From Collimonas rhizosphaerae (GTDB taxonomy: Bacteria > Pseudomonadota > Gammaproteobacteria > Burkholderiales > Burkholderiaceae_D), in NCBI RefSeq assembly GCF_038896935.1, contig NZ_JBANDC010000010.1, forward strand, positions 1-64,000: 64,000 nt of DNA, read 5' to 3'. The notes under the pieces are model-generated. The model was not told the DNA's origin. It searched no databases and worked only from the letters and a program-made list of their open reading frames with translations. Numbering within the stretch: the stretch's first letter is position 1; each line of letters opens with the position of its first letter. A program made the position numbers and the translations under genes. Shown one piece after another: positions 9,130-17,896 of the stretch.

Positions 9130-10146
9130 ATGCAGGCTTATCAGATTCAGGCAGGGCAAAAGATTGCGGGACTGGAACGGGTGCAGCGCGACAGCGCGCC
9201 GCTGGCAGCGCATGAGGTGCGGGTGCGCATGCATGCGGTATCGCTCAATTATCGCGACCTGATGATCGCCGACGGCACATATCTCAGCACTGGCGACAAG
9301 CCCGTGATCCCGGGCTCCGACGGCGCCGGCGAAGTGATCGAAGTGGGGGCGGCAGTGAACCGCTTCAGCGTCGGCGACCGTGTTACCGGGTCTTTTTTCC
9401 CGGACTGGATCAGCGGCGCGCCGACTCCGCGCAACACCGCCCGCGCGCTCGGCGCGGTGACGGATGGCGTGCTGGCCGACGAGGTGGTGCTGCATGAAGA
9501 GTCCTGGGTAGCGATTCCGTCGTACCTGGACTATATCCAGGCCGCGACCTTGCCCTGCGCCGGCGTCACCGCCTGGAACGCCTTGTTCGTCGAGGGCCGG
9601 CTCAGGGCCGGCGACAGCGTGCTGCTGCTGGGCACCGGCGGCGTCTCGGTCTGGGCGCTGCAGCTGGCCAAGGCGGCCGGGTTGCGCACCATCATTACCT
9701 CGTCCAGCGACGCCAAGCTGGAACGCGCCCGCGCCCTGGGCGCCAGCGCCATCATCAATTACCGCAACACACCCGAATGGCAAGATGAAGTGCTGCGGCT
9801 TACCGGCGGCGCCGGGGTCGACCTGGTGCTGGAAGTCGGTGGCCAGGGCACGCTGGCGCGCTCCATCCGCAGCACCAGGATGGGCGGTACGATTGCCATC
9901 ATCGGCGGCGTCAGCGGTTTCGGCGGCGAGCTCGATCCGTTCGCTTTGATCGGCGGCGCCAAGCGCTTGTCTGGCATCTTCGTCGGCAGCCGCGCGATGC
10001 TGGAGGACCTCAACCGGTTCGTTGAAGTGGCGGCGATACAGCCGGTGGTAGACAAGGTGTTCCCGTTCCAGCAGGCGCGCGAAGCTTATGCATACCTGGA
10101 ACAGGCTGGCCACTTCGGCAAAGTCGTGATCGAAGTCGCCAGGTAA
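9130..10146 (+). CDS. Zinc-independent NAD(P)-dependent alcohol dehydrogenase (MDR family)
   Basis: The 338-residue product has a GroES-like N-terminal domain (LNYRDLMIADG, IPGSDGAGEV) and a Rossmann domain with the dinucleotide motif LGTGGVSVWALQLAK. The structural-zinc Cys cluster is absent, which places it in the quinone-oxidoreductase-like zinc-free branch. AGGAG precedes the ATG. The LysR gene is transcribed away from it and probably controls it. Confidence 0.88.
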   Translation: MQAYQIQAGQKIAGLERVQRDSAPLAAHEVRVRMHAVSLNYRDLMIADGTYLSTGDKPVIPGSDGAGEVIEVGAAVNRFSVGDRVTGSFFPDWISGAPTPRNTARALGAVTDGVLADEVVLHEESWVAIPSYLDYIQAATLPCAGVTAWNALFVEGRLRAGDSVLLLGTGGVSVWALQLAKAAGLRTIITSSSDAKLERARALGASAIINYRNTPEWQDEVLRLTGGAGVDLVLEVGGQGTLARSIRSTRMGGTIAIIGGVSGFGGELDPFALIGGAKRLSGIFVGSRAMLEDLNRFVEVAAIQPVVDKVFPFQQAREAYAYLEQAGHFGKVVIEVAR

Positions 10147-10153
10147 GACAGGT

Positions 10154-10915
10154 TCAAACGGAAAATGTCAGGCCGGGATCGAAACTGGCGTTTTCCGCGT
10201 TGCCGCCGCGTGCGTAACCGCGCGGATTGCACAGCACCCGGGTCGCCCCGATTCGGTAATCCGAGCTGTCATGCATGTGCCCATGCAGCCAGAACGCCGG
10301 CTGCCACGCCAGGATGCGTTGTTCCAGCTCGGACGTGAAACAGGCATTCAGCGCCGATCCCGCAAAGCGTTGATGCACGCTTTGCGGGCCAGGGGCGTGA
10401 TGGCTGACGACGATGGTCGGGCCGTCATGCGGCTGCGCGAACTGCTGCTCCAGCCAGGCAACCGTGTCGTCGAACAGCATTTGCGACAGGGCCGGCGTAA
10501 ACGTGTCGGGAAAATCCGGCGCCACGCGTATCCGTGAAAAATCCCTGACCAGTTCGGTTGCCTGCTGCAGGCCCAGCTGGCGCTGTTCGGCGCTGCTGAA
10601 GAAACGGAAGTCCGTCCACAGGGTGCAGCCAAGGAAGCGCACGCCATCCAGCAGCAGCGCCTGCTTCTGCAATATGTGCACCTGGCTGCCTTGCGCTGCG
10701 CTCCTGAGGTCGCGCATGGCGCTGACCAGGTCGCTCCCGTAAAACTCATGATTGCCAGGCACGAAGATCGTCGGCACGGAAAATTGCCTGGCCCACTGCA
10801 TGGCTTCCACAGGCCGCCAGATGTCGCCGGCCAGCACCACGACGTCGGCATCGGTTGCCGGCGCCGGCATCGGGTGCACGGACAGGTGCAGGTCAGAGAT
10901 CAATGAAATTTTCAT
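10154..10915 (-). CDS. Calcineurin-like metallophosphoesterase
   Basis: The 253-residue product carries the ordered motifs of the family: SDLHLSVHP (DxH), VVLAGDIW (GD), GNHEFYG (GNHE), SHHAPGP and HGHMHDS (GHxH). These bind two metal ions and hydrolyse phosphomono- or diesters. No signal peptide is present, so it is cytoplasmic. Substrate unknown. It converges on the oxidoreductase with a 7-base gap. Confidence 0.88.
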   Translation of the reverse strand: MKISLISDLHLSVHPMPAPATDADVVVLAGDIWRPVEAMQWARQFSVPTIFVPGNHEFYGSDLVSAMRDLRSAAQGSQVHILQKQALLLDGVRFLGCTLWTDFRFFSSAEQRQLGLQQATELVRDFSRIRVAPDFPDTFTPALSQMLFDDTVAWLEQQFAQPHDGPTIVVSHHAPGPQSVHQRFAGSALNACFTSELEQRILAWQPAFWLHGHMHDSSDYRIGATRVLCNPRGYARGGNAENASFDPGLTFSV

Positions 10916-11286
10916 GGCACGGCAAAATGCTCCGGTTATCCACGGGGCGACTCTGCAAGCCGCTGCCCCGCCGTATTGCCAAGCAGCTTACCGAAAGTGC
11001 AGGAAGTAAGCAACGCAGGCCATCCATACAGGCCATCAATAGCCAGGATTACTGGCGTCTCCAATCGTTACAGAACGGTCATCGAACCTTCATACGCCTG
11101 AAATATTTCGCCGCAATACTTCGATACATTCAAAAGATGCGTGGCGGTAACTACATGGCCGGAATCAACCAACTGTCGATGGCGTCACCAGCCCCGTGTT
11201 CCAGCAATCCGCTCTCGCACCGTCTCCCTGCTGCACATTCCCTTCCCAAGCGACGCCTATCCCAATAAGGAAAGAACAGGACCATC
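10916..11286. other. Intergenic region before phospholipase C
   Basis: This 371-base gap has no convincing gene; the open frames across it have no ribosome site or family signature. It holds a possible Pho box (11076-11093) and the ribosome site GGAAAG before 11287. Confidence 0.5.
11076..11093 (+). promoter_or_regulatory. Possible PhoB box
   Basis: Two 7-base half-sites, CGGTCAT and CCTTCAT, lie exactly 11 bases apart. This is the spacing of Pho boxes (consensus CTGTCAT repeats); they match 6 of 7 and 5 of 7 positions. Phospholipase C genes are often phosphate-regulated, which makes the location sensible. The match is weak. Confidence 0.3.
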
Positions 11287-13470
11287 ATGACCAAGAAGAA
11301 CCGCCGCCATTTCCTGCGCACCGCCGGCACCGCGCTCGCCGCCACGGCCTATTCCGTCAGCGCCAATGCCGCTTTCCCGGAAGCCATCCGCAGGGCGCTG
11401 GCGATCCCCGCCAACAACAAGACCGGCACCATCCGCGACGTCGAACATGTGGTGATCCTGATGCAGGAAAACCGCTCCTTCGACCACTACTTCGGCACGC
11501 TCAACGGCGTGCGCGGTTTCGGCGACCGTTTCCCGATCCCGCTGGCCGGCAAGCGCAATGTGATGCAGCAGACGTACACCGACAAGACCACCAAACAATC
11601 GCGCGTGATCCTGCCTTATCACCTCGACAGCAAGATCGGCAACGCCCAGCGCGTCAACGGCACCAGCCACTTCTACGATAACGCACAGGATGCCTGGGAC
11701 CTCGGCCGCATGGCGAACTGGCCGACCTACAAGCAGACCCAGTCGATGGGTTATTACACCTCGGCCGAGCTGGATTTCCAGTTCGCGCTGGCGAACGCGT
11801 TTACGGTGTGCGACGCCTACCATTGCTCGTTCCACGGCGGCACCAACCCTAACCGGGTATTCCACTGGACCGGCAACATCGATCCCAAAGGCAAGAACGG
11901 CGGCCCGGTCATCGATAACAGCCAGGATCATCTGGAAGCCTCTACCAGCGCTGCCAGCTACAGCTGGAAGACCTACCCGGAACGCCTGCAAAAAGAAGGC
12001 GTGTCGTGGAAGGTCTACGAGAACATGCCGGACAATTTCACCGACAATCCGCTGGCAGGTTTCGTTGCCTATCGCCAGGCCAACGAAAAGCGCGGCAACG
12101 CCGTCGACGGCGCTCCTTATCCAGCCTACCTGCCTAGCGACGACAGCATCGACCCGCTGCTCAAGGGAGTGGCCAACACCATGCCGGACGGCGGCTTCCT
12201 GGCTGCCTTGCGCGAAGATATCGGCGCCGGCACGTTGCCGCAGGTATCCTGGATCGTCGCCCCGGCAGACTACAGCGAACATCCTGGGCCATCCAGCCCG
12301 GTGCAGGGCGCCTGGTATATCCAGGAAGTGCTGAATGCCTTGACCGCCAATCCGGCGGTATGGAGCAAGACCGTGTTGCTGGTCAATTTCGACGAGAACG
12401 ACGGTTTTTTCGACCACGTGCCGCCGCCATGCGCGCCTGGCTACGAAGGCGGCGAGCTGGCCGGCCATTCGTCGGTTTCCACCGACGGCGAATATTTTTC
12501 CGCGGCGGCATCGGCTACCTACCAAAACCGTCCCTACGGTCCCGGCCCGCGCGTGCCGATGTATGTGATCTCGCCATGGAGCCGCGGCGGCTGGGTCAAT
12601 TCGCAGGTGTTCGACCACACCTCGGTGCTGCGTTTCCTGGAAGCCCGCTTCCACGTCAAGGAAGAGAACATCACGCCATTCCGGCGCGCGGTCTGCGGCG
12701 ATTTGCTGTCGGCTTTCAACTTCGTCAATCCGAACCATGAAGTCTTGCCGACGCTGCCGAAACGCACCCGGGCGGAAGCTGACGCGGTGCGCGCCCAGCA
12801 GGAAAAACTGCAGCAGGTCGCCTTGCCGGCCGAAGGCAGCCAGGTGTTTCCGATGCAGGCGGCAGGCGTCCGGCCTTCGCGCGCATTGCCTTACGAGCTG
12901 CATGCCAGCGCCCGGGTCGATGCCAGGCACAACAAGATCAACCTGGCTTTCCGCAATACCGGCCGGGCTGCCGCGGTGTTCCATGTCTACGACCGTCTGC
13001 ACCTGGATCGGGTGCCGCGCCGCTATGCGCTGGAAGCCGGCAGGGAATGGCAAGACAGCTGGGACCTGGAGGCCGACCGCGGCGCCTACGATCTGTGGGT
13101 GCTGGGGCCGAACGGCTTCCATCGCGCTTTCCAGGGCAATCTCGCGGTACTTTCAGTGGATGGTTCGGCCGAACCTGAAGTCAAGCTCAGCTACGATATC
13201 TTCACCAAGCGCATCTGCCTGACGATGGCGAACCGAGGAGAAGGGGCCTGCATCGTCACTGTCAAGCCGAATGCCTACCGCCAGGCCGGCCCCTGGACTT
13301 TCCATGTGCCGGCCCGCATGCAGCTCGACCAGCATTGGCCGATCGGCGGCCAGGGCAACTGGTATGACCTGACGGCGACGGTGCCGGCCGGCGGTTTCAG
13401 CCGGCGCTTCGCAGGCCGCATGGAAACCGGCGCGCATGGCGTGAGCGATCCGGCAATGGCTGCCACCTGA
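11287..13470 (+). CDS. plcN: Phosphocholine-specific phospholipase C, Tat-exported
   Basis: The 727-residue product starts with a twin-arginine signal (NRRHFLRTAGTALAATAYS). The phosphoesterase domain opens with VVILMQENRSFDHYFGTL, the signature of the bacterial PC-PLC/acid phosphatase superfamily, and continues to about residue 490. Two repeated C-terminal domains of the PLC type (about 520-610 and 630-715) follow. It would cleave phosphatidylcholine or sphingomyelin outside the cytoplasm, releasing phosphocholine. Haemolytic versus non-haemolytic class is not decidable here, so the symbol is tentative. Confidence 0.9.
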   Translation: MTKKNRRHFLRTAGTALAATAYSVSANAAFPEAIRRALAIPANNKTGTIRDVEHVVILMQENRSFDHYFGTLNGVRGFGDRFPIPLAGKRNVMQQTYTDKTTKQSRVILPYHLDSKIGNAQRVNGTSHFYDNAQDAWDLGRMANWPTYKQTQSMGYYTSAELDFQFALANAFTVCDAYHCSFHGGTNPNRVFHWTGNIDPKGKNGGPVIDNSQDHLEASTSAASYSWKTYPERLQKEGVSWKVYENMPDNFTDNPLAGFVAYRQANEKRGNAVDGAPYPAYLPSDDSIDPLLKGVANTMPDGGFLAALREDIGAGTLPQVSWIVAPADYSEHPGPSSPVQGAWYIQEVLNALTANPAVWSKTVLLVNFDENDGFFDHVPPPCAPGYEGGELAGHSSVSTDGEYFSAAASATYQNRPYGPGPRVPMYVISPWSRGGWVNSQVFDHTSVLRFLEARFHVKEENITPFRRAVCGDLLSAFNFVNPNHEVLPTLPKRTRAEADAVRAQQEKLQQVALPAEGSQVFPMQAAGVRPSRALPYELHASARVDARHNKINLAFRNTGRAAAVFHVYDRLHLDRVPRRYALEAGREWQDSWDLEADRGAYDLWVLGPNGFHRAFQGNLAVLSVDGSAEPEVKLSYDIFTKRICLTMANRGEGACIVTVKPNAYRQAGPWTFHVPARMQLDQHWPIGGQGNWYDLTATVPAGGFSRRFAGRMETGAHGVSDPAMAAT

Positions 13471-13593
13471 TTGGACGGCTTGCCGCTTTCGTTGAACAGG
13501 AACAGGCTGCGGAAGAGGACGAATGAGAGTGCGGTGAAGGTGACGGCAGGAGAGGGATAGCGGGACATAAAGAAAAAGCGGGCTACAAAAGAA

Positions 13594-13619
13594 AAGGGCC
13601 TACATTGTTGTAGGCCCTT
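13594..13619. terminator. Bidirectional terminator between plcN and a small convergent gene
   Basis: A perfect 11-bp stem (13594-13604 with 13609-13619) has a TTGT loop and T-rich DNA on both sides. The stop codon of the minus-strand gene (13600-13602) lies inside the stem. Confidence 0.8.
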
Positions 13620-13833
13620 CTTTATTCCGGCTCTCCAGTCCGGTCCGAACTTGCATTTGCGGTGCGAGGAATGTGTGTCCTGCTTCAAATGCGTCGATCA
13701 GCCGGATCATGTGTTCCATTCGCTGCTGTTCTTGCGCGGTGGTATTGCGGTTCCATAACATGTCGAACTCGACAATCATCATGTAATACTCGATCTCGCT
13801 GATGAGCGGTTCCGCTCCGTTTTGTTTTGTCAT
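13600..13833 (-). CDS. Small protein resembling the N-terminal part of HigA antitoxins
   Basis: The 77-residue product contains SEIEYYMMIVEFDMLWNRN and MEHMIRLIDAFEAGH, which resemble the N-terminal helices of HigA-type antitoxins (an acidic EYE motif, then LxxLIxAYE). The HTH domain that normally follows is missing, and no HigB-like toxin is nearby. It may be a stand-alone version or a trimmed remnant. Its last codons and stop are embedded in the shared terminator hairpin. Confidence 0.6.
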   Translation of the reverse strand: MTKQNGAEPLISEIEYYMMIVEFDMLWNRNTTAQEQQRMEHMIRLIDAFEAGHTFLAPQMQVRTGLESRNKEGPTTM

Positions 13834-13934
13834 GTGTCTCTCTTTCCAATATGTGCATCGCGCCTGATCGCCCGCAGGCCGGCTGGTGAGCCAGTGCGGG
13901 CGGGCTTTATTCTACGCTTTTCCGCCGCCGCTTG

Positions 13935-15002
13935 TCAGCGCACCGAGATTTGGTAAATCGTGGTCTGGCGATACACCTGGCCGGGCCGCAGGATCACGGC
14001 TTCGGCATCTGGGCCGTTGATCTGGTTGGGATAGGCTTGCGTCTCCAGGCAGAAGCCGTCGTGTATCGCATAAGGCTGGGCGTTGCGGCCTTGTATGCCT
14101 GCCAGGAAATTCCCGCTGTAGAACTGCAAACCGTTCTCGGTGGTCGAGACCGACAGCTGGCGGCCGGAGCCGGGATCGTAGACGGTTGCGACTTCCCGCA
14201 GCGGCTGCGCGTTGCGGCCCTGGCCCGGCGCAGGAGCGGCGCCGTCCTGCGGCCTCAGGCAGTAGCAATGGTCGAAGCCGCCGGCCAGCTTGAGCTGGGT
14301 GTCGGGCCAGGCCAGGCGCGGCCCGATCGGCGCCGGCTGGCGGAAATCGAAGGCGCTGCCGGCGACATCGGCAGCATCGGTGGGGATCAGCTGGGCGTCG
14401 ATCTGCAGGTACCGGTCAGCCGCGATCGACAAGATGTGATCGTAGATATCGCTGCCGCCGCCGTTGAGGTTGAAGTAGCCGTGCGAGGTCAGGTTGAGCG
14501 GCGTCGGCGCGTCGCTGGCGGCGCTGTAGTCGATGCTCAGGCGGCCGCTGTCGTCCAGGCTGTACAGCACCGAAACCTGCACGTTGCCGGGATAGCCGCC
14601 GTCGCCATCCGGCGATTCCAGCGTCAGCCGCAAGCCGTCCGGGCCCGGTTCGGCGCGCCACTGCGCCAGGTGGAAGCCGGTGTCGCCGCCATGCAGGTGG
14701 TTGTCGCCGTTGTTGCGGTCGACCAGGTACTCGGCGCCGTCCACGGTGAAGCGGCCCTTGGCGATGCGGTTTCCCCAGCGGCCGACCAGGCTGCCGAAGT
14801 AAGATGGATTTGCCTGGTAGCCGCTTTCATCGGGATAGCCGAGCAGGATGTCGGCTACCCGGCCGTAGCGGTCCGGCGCCCACCAGGAGACCAGGGTCGC
14901 GCCGTGGTCGCTGATCAGGATCCGCATGTCGTGCGCGTTGCGCAGCGTGTACAGGGTGACGCCATGGTCGGCGGCTGTGCTGGTGATGGAGGTCGGTGTC
15001 AT
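13935..15002 (-). CDS. galM: Aldose 1-epimerase (mutarotase)
   Basis: The 355-residue product has GalM signatures: the substrate-binding NNGDNHLHGG segment, the catalytic His in NLTSHGYFNL, and the C-terminal LETQAYPNQIN segment. The enzyme interconverts alpha and beta anomers of aldoses. Placed 15 bases downstream of xylR and across from xylA, it probably supplies the alpha-xylose anomer used by xylose isomerase. Confidence 0.92.
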   Translation of the reverse strand: MTPTSITSTAADHGVTLYTLRNAHDMRILISDHGATLVSWWAPDRYGRVADILLGYPDESGYQANPSYFGSLVGRWGNRIAKGRFTVDGAEYLVDRNNGDNHLHGGDTGFHLAQWRAEPGPDGLRLTLESPDGDGGYPGNVQVSVLYSLDDSGRLSIDYSAASDAPTPLNLTSHGYFNLNGGGSDIYDHILSIAADRYLQIDAQLIPTDAADVAGSAFDFRQPAPIGPRLAWPDTQLKLAGGFDHCYCLRPQDGAAPAPGQGRNAQPLREVATVYDPGSGRQLSVSTTENGLQFYSGNFLAGIQGRNAQPYAIHDGFCLETQAYPNQINGPDAEAVILRPGQVYRQTTIYQISVR

Positions 15003-15017
15003 CGGTGTCGGCTTCGG

Positions 15018-16226
15018 TCAGTTGATGGTGTTTGCGGTTGGCGGCGATTGCCCGGCCTGCGCCAGCCGGTCCTGGTATTCGCGCGGAGTGCAGCCCAGTT
15101 CGCGCTTGAATACCGCGTGCATGTATTGCACCGAGGTGAAGCCGCAGCTGACGGCAATCTCGGCGATGCTGTGGGCTTCGTGCTGCAGCATGTCCTTCGC
15201 CACGCCCAGCTTGAAGCGCAGGATCTCGTCGTGCACGCTGCGTCCCAGCTCGCGGCGGAAATACCATTCCAGCGAAGAGCGCGAGACGCCGACATAATCG
15301 GCCACTTGTTCGGTCTTGATGCCTTGGCAGGCGTACTGGCGGATGAAGTGCATGGCTTGCATCACGTGCGGATGGCTGGGCGCTTCGTGGCGGCTCGATG
15401 CCAGCACGTTGATGCCGGCCGGCGGCACCAGGATGCGGGTGCCGGCCAGGCGTCCGCCATGCAGCATCTGGTGCAGCAGGTGGGCGGCGGTGCGGCCCAT
15501 TTCGCGCGTGCCCTGGATCACCGAACTGAGCGGCACCCGGGTCAGGATGCGCGCCAGCGGATCGTTGTCGATGCCGATCAGCGCTACCTGTTCCGGCACC
15601 GCGATGCCGGCGCACAGGCAAGCCTGCAGCAGCTGGCGCGCGCGAGCGTCGGTGACGGCGATGATGCCGATCGGCTTGGGCAGCGTCTGCAGCCAGGCGA
15701 TCTGCTGCTCCACCGCAGTGTCCCAGGAAGGCGCGCTGGTGCCGACGCCGCGGTATATTTCGCCCTGCATGCCGTCGCGCTGCATCAGGCTTGCAAACGC
15801 CTTCTCGCGTTCCTGGGCCCAGCGGTTGACGTCGGCTTGCGGCAGGCTGAAGCAGGCAAAGCGCTGCAGGCCGGCTTCGATCAGGTGATCGTAGGCCAGC
15901 TTGACCAGCTTGAAATTGTCGGTGGCGACATACGGCGTGTCGCCGGGATAGTCGGCTTGATCGGCATACGAACCGCCCACTGCGACTACCGGCAGGCTGA
16001 CCCGCGACAAGGCTTCGCAGGCAGCCGGATCGTCGAAGTCGGCGATGATGCCGTGGCCCTGCCAACGCTCTATGCCTTGCAGGCGGCAGCGGAAATCCTC
16101 CTCCAGGAACAGATCCCACGAGGCGCGCGTGCTGCTCAGGTATTCGCCGATGCCGGCGATGATGTCGCGGTCGAAGATCTTGTTGCCGTTGAACAGCAGG
16201 GCGATGCGGTGCACGGTTCTTGTCAT
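15018..16226 (-). CDS. xylR: XylR, xylose-responsive activator (LacI-type sensor plus AraC HTH)
   Basis: The 402-residue product has an N-terminal periplasmic-binding-like sensor (RIALLFNGNKIFDRDIIAGI) and a C-terminal AraC-type pair of HTHs (TEQVADYVGVSRSSLEWYF, then HSIAEIAVSCGFTSVQYM). This is the XylR architecture, which binds D-xylose and activates xylA and xylF promoters. ATG 16226 has GGAG eight bases upstream; a longer frame to 16250 has none. It is divergent from xylA and heads the xylR-galM unit. Confidence 0.93.
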   Translation of the reverse strand: MTRTVHRIALLFNGNKIFDRDIIAGIGEYLSSTRASWDLFLEEDFRCRLQGIERWQGHGIIADFDDPAACEALSRVSLPVVAVGGSYADQADYPGDTPYVATDNFKLVKLAYDHLIEAGLQRFACFSLPQADVNRWAQEREKAFASLMQRDGMQGEIYRGVGTSAPSWDTAVEQQIAWLQTLPKPIGIIAVTDARARQLLQACLCAGIAVPEQVALIGIDNDPLARILTRVPLSSVIQGTREMGRTAAHLLHQMLHGGRLAGTRILVPPAGINVLASSRHEAPSHPHVMQAMHFIRQYACQGIKTEQVADYVGVSRSSLEWYFRRELGRSVHDEILRFKLGVAKDMLQHEAHSIAEIAVSCGFTSVQYMHAVFKRELGCTPREYQDRLAQAGQSPPTANTIN

Positions 16227-16471
16227 CTTGCAGTCTCCTGGGAGCGCCATGCAACCCGGTTTGTCAATTTGTCATTGCCGCGGACCGATTCCAGTCCGTT
16301 GGCCTCGATTGTAGCGAAGCGCGCCGCCAGCGTCAGGCCAAATGCCGTTATGTGCACCTGCAATAGAAAGAATCGCTAGGGCATCTGGTGGATTTCGTAA
16401 TTGTGGCGCGCCGGGAGCGGTTCTAGTATGGGCCCACATCAACACCGCACCACCACCCTACAGGAGCAAGC

Positions 16472-17788
16472 ATGAGTTATTTCCCTTCCGTGACACCGAT
16501 CCGCTTCGAGGGCAAGCAGGCGCAGACGCCGCTGGCTTTCCGCCACTACGACGCCGACAAGCTGGTACTGGGCAAGCCGATGCGCGCCCACCTGCGCATG
16601 GCGGCCTGCTACTGGCACACTTTCGTCTGGCCCGGGTCCGACGTGTTCGGCGCCGGCACCTTCCGCCGTCCCTGGCAAGAAGGCGGCGACGCCATGGAAA
16701 TGGCGCACAAGAAGGCCGATGCCGCTTTTGAATTCTTCAGCAAGCTGGGCGTCGACTACTACACCTTCCACGACACCGACGTCGCGCCGGAAGGGACCAG
16801 CCTGGCCGAATACCGCAACAACTTCGCGCAGATGCTGGACGTGCTGGAGCGCAAGCAGGAACAGACCGGGGTGCGCCTGCTGTGGGGCACCGCCAACTGC
16901 TTCAGCCATCCGCGCTTTGCCTCCGGCGCCGCCAGCAATCCCAATCCCGAACTGTTTGCCTACGCCGCCGCGCAGGTCTGCACCGCCATGAACGCCACCC
17001 AGCGCCTGGGCGGCGCCAACTATGTGCTGTGGGGCGGCCGCGAAGGTTATGAAACCTTGCTCAATACCGACCTCAAGCGCGAACGCGAACAGCTGGGCCG
17101 TTTCATGCGCCTGGTGGTGGAGCATAAGCACAAGATCGGTTTCAAGGGCACGCTGCTGATCGAACCGAAACCGCAGGAACCGACCAAGCACCAGTACGAC
17201 TACGACAGCGCCACCGTGCATGGCTTCCTCAAGCAGTACGGCCTGGAGCAAGAGATCAAGGTGAATATCGAAGCCAACCACGCGACCTTGGCCGGGCACA
17301 GCTTCCATCATGAAATCGCCACTGCCGCTGCGCTCGGCATCCTCGGCAGCGTCGACGCCAACCGCGGCGATCCGCAAAACGGCTGGGATACCGACCAGTT
17401 TCCCAACAGCGTCGAAGAGATGACGCTGGCCACTTACGAAATCCTGAAAGCCGGCGGCTTCACCACCGGCGGTTTCAACTTCGATTCCAAGGTGAGGCGC
17501 CAGAGCCTGGACGAAGTCGATTTGTTCCACGGCCACGTCGGCGCCATGGATGTGCTGGCGCTGGCGCTGGAGCGCGCCGCCGGCATGGTCGAGAACGACC
17601 TGCTGGCGAATTTCAAGGCCGAGCGTTATGCAGGGTGGGATGGTGCTTTCGGGCAGGATGTGCTGGCCGGAAAGCTCAGCTTGAGCGACATCGCCGAGCA
17701 TGCGTTTGCCAGGCAGATCAATCCGCAGGCGGTCAGCGGTCGCCAGGAAATGCTGGAGAACCTGGTCAACCGCGCCATATATGGGTGA
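16472..17788 (+). CDS. xylA: Xylose isomerase
   Basis: The 438-residue product has the standard length and signatures: FHDTDVAPEG with catalytic His and Asp, EPKPQEPTKHQYDYD with the metal-binding Glu, EANHATLAGHSFHHE, and GDPQNGWDTDQFP. It converts D-xylose to D-xylulose in the cytoplasm. AGGAGCAAGC precedes the ATG. It is divergent from xylR and upstream of the transporter genes; no xylB kinase follows, so that step must be encoded elsewhere. Confidence 0.97.
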   Translation: MSYFPSVTPIRFEGKQAQTPLAFRHYDADKLVLGKPMRAHLRMAACYWHTFVWPGSDVFGAGTFRRPWQEGGDAMEMAHKKADAAFEFFSKLGVDYYTFHDTDVAPEGTSLAEYRNNFAQMLDVLERKQEQTGVRLLWGTANCFSHPRFASGAASNPNPELFAYAAAQVCTAMNATQRLGGANYVLWGGREGYETLLNTDLKREREQLGRFMRLVVEHKHKIGFKGTLLIEPKPQEPTKHQYDYDSATVHGFLKQYGLEQEIKVNIEANHATLAGHSFHHEIATAAALGILGSVDANRGDPQNGWDTDQFPNSVEEMTLATYEILKAGGFTTGGFNFDSKVRRQSLDEVDLFHGHVGAMDVLALALERAAGMVENDLLANFKAERYAGWDGAFGQDVLAGKLSLSDIAEHAFARQINPQAVSGRQEMLENLVNRAIYG

Positions 17789-17809
17789 TTAGGGGTGATT
17801 CCGGGTGAT
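17784..17809 (+). promoter_or_regulatory. Three 10-bp-phased direct repeats between xylA and xylF
   Basis: GGTGAT occurs at 17784, 17794 and 17804, exactly 10 bases apart, flanked by further G or T matches. The first copy includes the xylA stop codon. Helical phasing suggests a protein-binding array, possibly controlling xylFGH, but a short replication-slippage repeat is equally possible. Confidence 0.4.
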
Positions 17810-17896
17810 ATCGAGTGTTGCAGAAGTTGAAGTTGGCAGGGCGAGGTTAATGCGTGATCAGCAGTTAAATCAAAACCAATGACAGGAGACACAGCA

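Noticed and set aside
10855..11268. Plus-strand 137-codon frame before plcN
   Set aside because: It is partly antisense to the metallophosphoesterase gene, has no ribosome site, and has no recognisable domain or signal peptide.
11257..13122. A 621-codon minus-strand frame over plcN
   Set aside because: It is fully antisense to the phospholipase C gene, which has clear motifs and a Tat signal.
13932..16379. An 815-codon open frame on the plus strand across galM and xylR
   Set aside because: It is antisense to two well-supported genes, has Gln/Arg/Val-rich composition typical of GC-rich shadow frames, and shows no domain.
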